Shown piece after piece: positions 8,591 through 15,237 of a DNA stretch of 64,000 nucleotides. Within the stretch, counting starts at the first letter, position 1. Each line of letters starts with the position of its first letter. The DNA is from Sphingobacterium sp. (lineage in GTDB: Bacteria > Bacteroidota > Bacteroidia > Sphingobacteriales > Sphingobacteriaceae): positions 310,001 to 374,000 of the forward strand of contig JAITTY010000006.1 of the NCBI GenBank assembly GCA_031286695.1, in the 5' to 3' direction. The notes beneath the pieces are model-generated. The model did no database searches and had not been told where the DNA came from. It saw only the letters and a program-made list of their open reading frames with translations. The translations under genes were made by a program, and so were the position numbers.

Positions 8591-11011
8591 TTACATAATG
8601 GATAATCTCAGCTTGACGTAGAATGCACGTCCAGGCCGCTGTAGGCGAAAATTGTCGTATGCTCTTTCATCTGTTAGATTTCTCGCCTCAAAGGATACAT
8701 TGTATTTGTTGCGGTCCCAGGCGTAACTAAGTACCGCGGAGTGGACATTTTGAGATGGAATGAGATCTTTGGATTCAAGCGATCCTTGATCTGATTCGGT
8801 GAGGTAAAACCAATGTGTATATTGATATAAGTATGAAAGTTGTATTCTGCTTCCTTTCTGAAACCAGTTATTCTGGATCAGGCTAATGTCTGCATTTCCA
8901 TAAACCCAAGGTCGGTTAATGAGTTGCTTGCCATAATTTATACTGATTTGCTGACGTGAATCGTCTGTGTATTTTTTGTTGTAAGTAGCTTTATCGTAAG
9001 AGCCATTTAGGGTAACCGACAACAGATCTTTAAAGCCGTATTTGACTTCGGCCTCAAAACCGTAGAGCTTCACACCTTCCTCATTATAGCTTTGAAAAAA
9101 GGCATTTCCATTCTGCATGACCGCACGGCTGTTTATATAGTTATCTGCCAAACGATAGAAACCTGTTACGTCGACATTTAGAAAATGGTCCTGATTGATG
9201 TACGTATTGTAATAAAATCCGGTATTGATATTGTCGCTGCGTTCCGGCTTCAAATCCCAGTTGGAGATTGTATTGATACCGTCACCATAAAGCGCTGTCA
9301 TGGACGGTAAATTGTATGCTCTTTCATAAGATAGTTTCCATCCACCGTCCTTGGTTATCCTATACCGTGAGGCTAGGCTCATGCTATAGTAATTCCCTTG
9401 TTTTTTTTGACTGATTATTCCGCCGCTGATTAAATTGTTATTTGCATCAAAGATGCGTTCATCAATATCTTTTGAGGCATTCATACGGTAGTATTTTACA
9501 GCTAATACATTCGATAGGCGCTTGTCAAACCATTGGTTTTGCCATGATAAACCCAAAATATGTCTGCCTAGATAGGATGGCAAACCTGAACGGTCATAAT
9601 TGCCGATTAGATCATATTGTTTCTGATCGTTGTTGTTGAAATTGTAGTTGAAGTTTAAGCTTTGATTACGGGCTTCGTCAAAATCATAGTTTAGATTCAC
9701 CCGCGCCAGATAGTTTGACAAATTGTATTTTGTATCCATTTGCGCATTCGGCGCAGTGCCTTTGTAATTCGAGATCCAGTTTCCAGACCAGTCGTAATTG
9801 TACATAGCTGTATCGCGCACATATCTGGTATCGTAGCTATAACTTGTGAAAATATCTGCATATAGGCGATCAACAAGAAAATTACTTTTTTTATAGCTTA
9901 AGGTTGGCATCAGATAATTGCTTTCAGACCACATTCCGCCAAACACTTTGCTAATGGAAGCTCCGAGCTGGTTTTCCTTGTGATTTTGCGAATAGGTCAG
10001 ACCGGCATAAAATTGATCAGCCCAGTGTACATCGCGAAAACCAACCTCCAGTTGTCCCATTGCCGAAGTATAGGCATCGTTAAATCGCTTGGCTTTAGGA
10101 AGCATGACATACTTGTTTTCGACCGTTTTCTCAATAAGAACATTGTACTTTTCATTGGTATACATGTTATAATCATTGTCTGAATGATTGTAAAATGCAT
10201 TCATTCGGAAGGATAGTTTGTTTTTGGGGTTAGTAAATGTACCCACGATAGCCGCCTGATGGGTGTTAAATGAACCATAGGAATAACTCAGATCCAGATA
10301 AGGCCTTGCACGGCGTTTTGTAATGATATTGACAGCACCTCCGAGCGCATCTGAACCCAAAAAAGCAGGCACGACACCTTTGTAAACTTCGACGCGATCA
10401 ATCAGATTGACTGGAATATTATTTAATGACATCGAAGAACCAAAGTTCTCCATGGGCACTCCGTCGATGTAAATTTTAGCATTCAGCCCATTGATGCGGA
10501 ATACAAAATTGGATCCTAGGCCACCATCTTCACGTATAGTCACTCCGGTAGCTCTTTTCAATATCTGGGTTAGATTGGCAGCTTCGTTGGCATGTTTATT
10601 CATGTCAATGACACTGACATTAAAGCCCGATCGCTTTATCTCAGCAACTTTGTGTTCATTTTCTGTTTTTCCACGCGCAGAGACAACAACTTCATCGATA
10701 TAATTACGATCTTCTTTGAGCTGGAAATCCTGAATAAACTTATCATTTATTGCCCGCTCCTCGGAGCTATACCCAACTGCGGTAACCTGTATGATAGCGT
10801 TACCAGGTAGGGCTGTCTGCAGTTTGTAATAGCCGTCAACATCTGAAGATGTACCTGTGCTCTGATCTTTCAGTCTTATTGTCGCCCCTGGAATAGGTAT
10901 CCCAAAATTATCTTTGACAAAGCCTGAAACAGCATTCTTTTTGGAAGTTTGCGCCTGTGTAAATACAGTAAAAATGAATAACAGTACAAAAGTAGATGTT
11001 GATTTCAACAT
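8591..11011 (-). CDS. TonB-dependent siderophore-type outer-membrane receptor (XusA-like)
   Basis: This is an 806-residue receptor with a signal peptide ending near TQA, a carboxypeptidase-regulatory-like domain (SGFVKDNFGIPIPGATIRL), a well-preserved plug (LTQILKRATGVTIREDGG, RINGLNAKIYIDGVPMENFG, IDRVEVYKGVVPAFLGSDA, then GGAVNIITKR) and a barrel ending in an aromatic strand (GRAFYVKLRLSIM). It should import an iron chelate across the outer membrane using TonB/ExbBD energy. The DUF4374 lipoprotein and PepSY genes downstream support ferric-siderophore transport. The N-terminal domain is not an STN signalling domain, so signal transfer to the ECF pair upstream would need another route. Confidence 0.87.
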   Translation of the reverse strand: MLKSTSTFVLLFIFTVFTQAQTSKKNAVSGFVKDNFGIPIPGATIRLKDQSTGTSSDVDGYYKLQTALPGNAIIQVTAVGYSSEERAINDKFIQDFQLKEDRNYIDEVVVSARGKTENEHKVAEIKRSGFNVSVIDMNKHANEAANLTQILKRATGVTIREDGGLGSNFVFRINGLNAKIYIDGVPMENFGSSMSLNNIPVNLIDRVEVYKGVVPAFLGSDALGGAVNIITKRRARPYLDLSYSYGSFNTHQAAIVGTFTNPKNKLSFRMNAFYNHSDNDYNMYTNEKYNVLIEKTVENKYVMLPKAKRFNDAYTSAMGQLEVGFRDVHWADQFYAGLTYSQNHKENQLGASISKVFGGMWSESNYLMPTLSYKKSNFLVDRLYADIFTSYSYDTRYVRDTAMYNYDWSGNWISNYKGTAPNAQMDTKYNLSNYLARVNLNYDFDEARNQSLNFNYNFNNNDQKQYDLIGNYDRSGLPSYLGRHILGLSWQNQWFDKRLSNVLAVKYYRMNASKDIDERIFDANNNLISGGIISQKKQGNYYSMSLASRYRITKDGGWKLSYERAYNLPSMTALYGDGINTISNWDLKPERSDNINTGFYYNTYINQDHFLNVDVTGFYRLADNYINSRAVMQNGNAFFQSYNEEGVKLYGFEAEVKYGFKDLLSVTLNGSYDKATYNKKYTDDSRQQISINYGKQLINRPWVYGNADISLIQNNWFQKGSRIQLSYLYQYTHWFYLTESDQGSLESKDLIPSQNVHSAVLSYAWDRNKYNVSFEARNLTDERAYDNFRLQRPGRAFYVKLRLSIM

Positions 11012-11142
11012 TTTTATTTAGATTAAGTATATACAAGAGAGTTGCCTATACTGATCTTTTACCGAATGTTGATTTTAGATATTTTTCGAAAAAATATACA
11101 AATGGTTGATTATGAGTGTTATTTTTTTGCGGTAATAGTTTA

Positions 11143-12342
11143 CTATTTCATATAATTCATACGAACAGTAAAATTTGCTGTATTGGGAAGTTTGAGACCT
11201 TTCGAAATCTCTTTTGTCTGTAGATTGTACTTCCATACACGGTGCTCATCATGTGCGTCATCAATAGCAATATATACATATTTTGTATCCGTCCAGACAT
11301 TTTCTTTCTGCGTCCCTTTATCCAGCGGAAACTGAATTTTTTCGATATAACCAGATTTTAAATCGACTATCCTATATTCAAACTGATAGACGGAATGATA
11401 ATTGGAAAAATCAGTGTACAGTTTTTTCTGCTCATTGCGTATAATGGCCTTCCCATTTCCAGCGTACCAGATCCCATACGCATGATTTCCGATTGACTTG
11501 GAAATATTAATCATAAAGTCTTGATCGACGAGCTGTTGACCTTTCTTTTTTCTAAAAATAGCCGTTGGTAATTTAAGGTTGTTGCCCAGTGCGATACCTG
11601 GGTTAGTCATAAAATAATAATCTCCCTGTTCGTCTTTAAAGCTATACGATTGGATAATATTGAAGCCGCCGGGATAAGTTGAACGGGTTTCTTTCTGAAC
11701 ATTTAAAAGTTTAAAGCTATCGTATTTTATAGTTGCGTAATAGGTTGTGTCAGATGTAGTATGCCCATATTTACCGGATGATTTAAAAAAAGAATAAGCG
11801 ATCCAGAGATTGTTATTTTCAATATCCACAAGACCAAGATGCAGCGCTTTATATTCTTTTGTAGCAAAAGGCAGGACAATCGTATCCTCCTTGATGATTT
11901 TCATAGCCGCAACGTTGATCTGGTAGAGTCTAGCTTGAGATGTATTCTCCGTAAGATTTTCCCGACAGAGCGCAACAAGATTTTTATCGTCTTTCCATGT
12001 TATGGTTTCAAAATCACTGTTTTTTAATTGAATGCTATCAATAAGAACTAGAGAAGAACCTTGCAATTGGTATTTTTTAAACAGGCTGGTCTGACTTGAT
12101 AATCTATAAAAAAAACCGTTTTTATAAATATATTCTCTTTCTTGTATACGCGAAGTAGACAGCGGGATTTCTAAAGTCGGACTATTCGTGTCGTCCAAAT
12201 GCTCGGAAAACAGTAAGCTTGTTGGGGTCTCTTCTTTATTGAACAGGCAAAAAACAAAATTCGGATTTATATTTTTTTCAGGACTTCGGCTACAGGAAAA
12301 AATAGAAATTGCAAGGAAAGACAACAACAATAATCGCTTCAT
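11143..12342 (-). CDS. DUF4374-like lipoprotein in ECF-controlled iron-uptake operon
   Basis: The 399-residue protein starts with a lipoprotein signal (MKRLLLLSFLAISIFSC, cysteine 17) and contains repeated short beta motifs. The C-terminal part (HRVWKYNLQTKEISKGLKL) resembles the end of the DUF4374 protein at 7343-8566, so I read it as a diverged second propeller-type lipoprotein of the same transport system. It lies 9 bp downstream of the anti-sigma gene and 131 bp upstream of the TonB receptor. It might bind a different ligand, or connect ligand binding to the anti-sigma factor. The family link is by eye and not certain. Confidence 0.62.
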   Translation of the reverse strand: MKRLLLLSFLAISIFSCSRSPEKNINPNFVFCLFNKEETPTSLLFSEHLDDTNSPTLEIPLSTSRIQEREYIYKNGFFYRLSSQTSLFKKYQLQGSSLVLIDSIQLKNSDFETITWKDDKNLVALCRENLTENTSQARLYQINVAAMKIIKEDTIVLPFATKEYKALHLGLVDIENNNLWIAYSFFKSSGKYGHTTSDTTYYATIKYDSFKLLNVQKETRSTYPGGFNIIQSYSFKDEQGDYYFMTNPGIALGNNLKLPTAIFRKKKGQQLVDQDFMINISKSIGNHAYGIWYAGNGKAIIRNEQKKLYTDFSNYHSVYQFEYRIVDLKSGYIEKIQFPLDKGTQKENVWTDTKYVYIAIDDAHDEHRVWKYNLQTKEISKGLKLPNTANFTVRMNYMK

Positions 12343-12351
12343 GTTTGTCTA

Positions 12352-12975
12352 TTAAATGCTTTGAAATTGTTCCCTGATTTTAATCTGCATATTGGATGGT
12401 AAAAAAGCTAAATCACTTTTCTGAAAGGCAACTATTTTACCAAAATCTGGAGAGTCAGAGACAAAATATTCTCTTCCAGCCTTAAATATCAAGGTATTGT
12501 GGTTACTATCCAAAAGCTCGAAATCCCTTTTGGGTTTAATGATAAAATCGCCTGAAAAAGTAAGTTTTTTATTGACCAGATCGATATTGGCTGTGCTGTT
12601 TTTACTTAATTGGACATCATAATGATCTTCAGTAAAGAGTTTGCTATTTTCAACCGATGTGTTGGTAAACGTAACATTATTCAAAGCAGGGTGTGAGAAA
12701 TGGAATACTGAAAAACCGAGGACAAAAATTACTGCAGCAGCAGCTGTCAATTTAGCCCAATATAATTTTCTATTTGGAGAAATGGCCGTAGCAAGATTAT
12801 TCCATAAGTCAGATCCGATTTCCTCGTTTATATCCTTATTTTCCGCAATACTATCCCAAGAATCATTGTTCAGCCATTTTTCTACCAAATGCTTGTCGCC
12901 CCCAGAACATTGACCTGAAGCATATTTTTTAAGTATATCTTGGTTGATTTCCATCTTTTGATAATACGTGTACAT
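12352..12975 (-). CDS. Anti-sigma factor, FecR-like, short form
   Basis: The 207-residue protein has a cytoplasmic N-terminus (DILKKYASGQCSGGDKHLVEKWL) like the sigma-binding part of Bacteroidota FecR proteins, one transmembrane helix at about residues 72-92 (AKLTAAAAVIFVLGFSVFHF), and a periplasmic part of only about 110 residues. Typical FecR homologues are 320-390 residues and end in a DUF4974 domain, which is missing here. Its start ATG directly follows the sigma gene stop, so the two are co-translated; an internal Met at residue 8 is an alternative start. It should hold the ECF factor inactive until a periplasmic signal arrives. Confidence 0.75.
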   Translation of the reverse strand: MYTYYQKMEINQDILKKYASGQCSGGDKHLVEKWLNNDSWDSIAENKDINEEIGSDLWNNLATAISPNRKLYWAKLTAAAAVIFVLGFSVFHFSHPALNNVTFTNTSVENSKLFTEDHYDVQLSKNSTANIDLVNKKLTFSGDFIIKPKRDFELLDSNHNTLIFKAGREYFVSDSPDFGKIVAFQKSDLAFLPSNMQIKIREQFQSI

Positions 12976-13548
12976 TCAAAAGTACAAAAAAGTAATTAAT
13001 AGGAATCTAGCAATATTGATATTACAATACTTTTTAAGTTTTATTTTAATAACTGATAATGCCTTGCTGATATGGTATTCAACTGCTCTTTCTGTAATTA
13101 ATAGGTTTGTTGCGATTTCCCTGTTGGTTAATCCTTCATCACGGCTTAGTTTATAAACATTTTTACATTGTCTCGGTAAAGACTCAACAGCATCATCCAA
13201 ATGATTTTTTAGTTCTTTGTAATAGATATAATTATCTTCGTAGGATTCGGTAGTATTATTTGAGATCACTTCATGGTGTCTCTCTTTATTTCCTTTATTC
13301 CTTAGAAACTCCAACGATTTTAATTTCACCGAACGTATAAGGTAACGTTCAGCATCTTGTAAATGAAGGTGATATCTTCGTTCCCAAAGAGATTTAAAAA
13401 CATCTTGGACAATTTCTTTTGCATCATCTTCATCTTCCACACTTTTAAGCGCAAATGAAAACATTCTCTTCCAATACAATTGAAAGAACTCTTCGAATTG
13501 TTTTTTGTTAATCTCTATTTTACGTATCGAGGTTTTCAAAGCATCCAA
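12976..13548 (-). CDS. ECF RNA polymerase sigma factor
   Basis: The protein of up to 190 residues has region 2 (FFQLYWKRMFSFALKSV, then EIVQDVFKSLWERR) and region 4 with an HTH (LSRDEGLTNREIATNLLI, then AVEYHISKALSVIK), the FecI-like type common in Bacteroidota. The start is uncertain: the frame opens with TTG at 13548, but a near-perfect promoter overlaps that codon, so translation may start at TTG 13539 or another downstream codon. The first clear Met is residue 29, inside region 2. It should switch on the downstream lipoprotein-receptor-PepSY genes. Confidence 0.88.
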   Translation of the reverse strand: MDALKTSIRKIEINKKQFEEFFQLYWKRMFSFALKSVEDEDDAKEIVQDVFKSLWERRYHLHLQDAERYLIRSVKLKSLEFLRNKGNKERHHEVISNNTTESYEDNYIYYKELKNHLDDAVESLPRQCKNVYKLSRDEGLTNREIATNLLITERAVEYHISKALSVIKIKLKKYCNINIARFLLITFLYF

Positions 13549-13578
13549 ATATACACTCTATTTAGACTTGTTCCAAAT
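13546..13578 (-). promoter_or_regulatory. Bacteroidota promoter with Fur-like palindrome before ECF sigma gene
   Basis: On the minus strand TTTG (13574-13577) is followed after exactly 20 bases by TATATTTG (13546-13553), matching the Bacteroidota -33/-7 consensus. The -33 region is inside the near-palindrome at 13560-13578, minus strand ATTTGGAACAAGTCTAAAT, which resembles a 19-bp Fur-type iron box with two mismatched positions between the arms. The same arrangement occurs in front of the ECF gene at 22532. Iron repression is an inference from this and from the receptor genes downstream. Confidence 0.66.
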
Positions 13579-13881
13579 AAAATGTAGGTAGAACAAAATT
13601 CAGCCCATCACAATTTCGATTTCTCAGAATAAAGCTGAGCCAATACTATCATAAGACTTAAACAATAAATGGATAACAGCATCTTAATTGATACTTATTT
13701 TACAATTACATAAGACGTATATAAATCGGAGCTTATACGTTTTCATCCGAATGAGGTCCCTATTAGGTCCGAATAAAGTCCCTATTAACTCCCTATAATT
13801 ATTAATTCTGTGGTTAAGAGTTCCTGCTGCTAATAGCATTGATCCGATATCTTCATTTAGCTCATCTGAATGGCCGATGAG
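13549..13881. other. 333-bp intergenic region with promoter and 11-bp repeat array
   Basis: No coding sequence is supported here. The region holds the sigma-factor promoter at its left end (13546-13578) and an array of five contiguous 11-bp units at 13744-13798, described separately. The rest is AT-rich DNA without a recognisable element. The AraC-type gene ends at 13882. Confidence 0.7.
13744..13798. repeat. Array of five contiguous 11-bp repeats, probable regulator binding site
   Basis: Five 11-bp units follow each other without gaps: CATCCGAATGA at 13744, GGTCCCTATTA at 13755, GGTCCGAATAA at 13766, AGTCCCTATTA at 13777 and ACTCCCTATAA at 13788. All share TCC at positions 3-5. The first four alternate between CCGAAT and CCCTAT types, which gives a 22-bp higher-order period (18 of 22 positions identical). 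The 11-bp spacing places every unit on the same face of the helix, as expected for cooperative binding. It is about 170 bp upstream of the ECF sigma promoter and just downstream of an AraC-type regulator gene. Confidence 0.75.
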
Positions 13882-15033
13882 CTAGATTGCTTTATCCGGA
13901 GATAGCATTTTGAAATAGTGCGTCGGAGTGAGTCCAGTCATTTCCTTAAAATATTTATTGAAGGAAGATTTTGAGTTAAATCCGGCGCTGTAGGCTATGG
14001 TAAGCATATTGATATCCAGTTCATTTGTCGCATATCGCTCTATTTTACCTTTTATATCCAATATCCTATATTCATTGATGTAGGTATAAAAAGATTTATT
14101 GGCATAGTTGTTCAGTGTTTCGCTGATATAATATTTGTTTTCCTTGATTAATTGGGAAAGTTTCTCTAATGTCAGTTCACTATCTTTATAATACCGATCG
14201 GATTTCATTCCTGTTTCCAGTTTGTTCCAGATTTCTGCCATACGCTCTTTTGTGAGAATTTCTTTACGCTCTTTTTGGTTCATTTTATGAACAACAGTAT
14301 GTTTTGTTTCACTCTCTTCATGACACGCATTATCCGGATTCAGATCGGCTTGGACTTTGGGAATGATATTTTCATGTGCCATGCTCTTAAATTTATACTG
14401 TCCTATCAAGATGCATATGATTGCAAGGGATGCATAGGCGATACTTCTGATGAAAAGATCTTGATGATAGAGGTCGTGATTACCGATACTATAATAAACT
14501 AAACCGATGCAATTCAAAGTAAGAAGGATAGAAGATATACGTGTGATCAATGTCCGCGTAGCTGAAGGCGACAGATTTCGGTATGAAAAGTACAGCGTTT
14601 TGGCAGATAATATAATTGCAAATGGCATAAAAGTAAGGGTAGTTGCTAAGTTATAAAGCTGCAGTACACCTATACCCTGTGCGGGGGCAGCGTATAGTAC
14701 CGTGGCTGTGGAGAAAAAACCAATGGTCACAATAAAAATAGGAACAAAGAGGTACCAGTTGGAAATCATATTTTGTTTTCTCTTAGCCTCATTGCGCGCC
14801 AAAAGATATACTATGGGAGTGTAGAAGAAACCTATAAACGTATTCATAGCTTTGCGAACATTTGGTTCATCAACAAAATGGTAGATGATAAACTTGATGG
14901 ACAGATGGACAACGATGCATAGAACCAATACGAATAAAAAGGTGTCGGTACTTTTTCTCAACTTGTTGCTATAGAGAAATAGAGCTGTCAATATTGCTTG
15001 AAACAGCCCCAATACAATGATATAGTTCAGCAT
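13882..15033 (-). CDS. AraC-type transcriptional regulator with membrane-embedded sensor half
   Basis: The 383-residue protein has an N-terminal half with about seven predicted transmembrane helices (residues 1-225), a charged linker, and a C-terminal AraC/XylS DNA-binding domain (LEKLSQLIKENKYYISETLN, then IAYSAGFNSKSSFNKYFKEM). The second HTH carries the family signature GFNSKSSFNKYFKEMTGLTP. This architecture senses signals in the membrane or periplasm and binds DNA directly. The gene is transcribed toward the ECF operon, and the repeat array follows its 3' end; direct repeats with near two-turn spacing are a common AraC target, so regulation of the downstream operon is plausible but not shown. 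Confidence 0.85.
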   Translation of the reverse strand: MLNYIIVLGLFQAILTALFLYSNKLRKSTDTFLFVLVLCIVVHLSIKFIIYHFVDEPNVRKAMNTFIGFFYTPIVYLLARNEAKRKQNMISNWYLFVPIFIVTIGFFSTATVLYAAPAQGIGVLQLYNLATTLTFMPFAIILSAKTLYFSYRNLSPSATRTLITRISSILLTLNCIGLVYYSIGNHDLYHQDLFIRSIAYASLAIICILIGQYKFKSMAHENIIPKVQADLNPDNACHEESETKHTVVHKMNQKERKEILTKERMAEIWNKLETGMKSDRYYKDSELTLEKLSQLIKENKYYISETLNNYANKSFYTYINEYRILDIKGKIERYATNELDINMLTIAYSAGFNSKSSFNKYFKEMTGLTPTHYFKMLSPDKAI

Positions 15034-15237
15034 GGCAGTAACGGTTCAATTGTATTCAAAGCTAAGATCCTTGTGTTATTTTAATATTAATAATTTGATA
15101 ACAATATTGTAATTAGTGTAAGTTGCTGATTTGCAGGGTATATTGGTGCTTCTGGAGCAAAAAAAGAAGACGGACGTCCCTAAAATTTTGGAAGTCGAAA
15201 ATCATCGGTCTGCATATAATCTTTGCGGAAAAAAAAT

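Noticed and set aside
11079..11097. AT-rich near-palindrome ATATTTTTCGAAAAAATAT upstream of the TonB receptor
   Set aside because: Almost entirely A/T tracts, so symmetry is weak evidence; does not resemble the Fur-like boxes found before the ECF genes.
13744..13798. Possible CRISPR array because of regular repeats
   Set aside because: Units are 11 bp, contiguous, without spacers; no cas genes are in the window.
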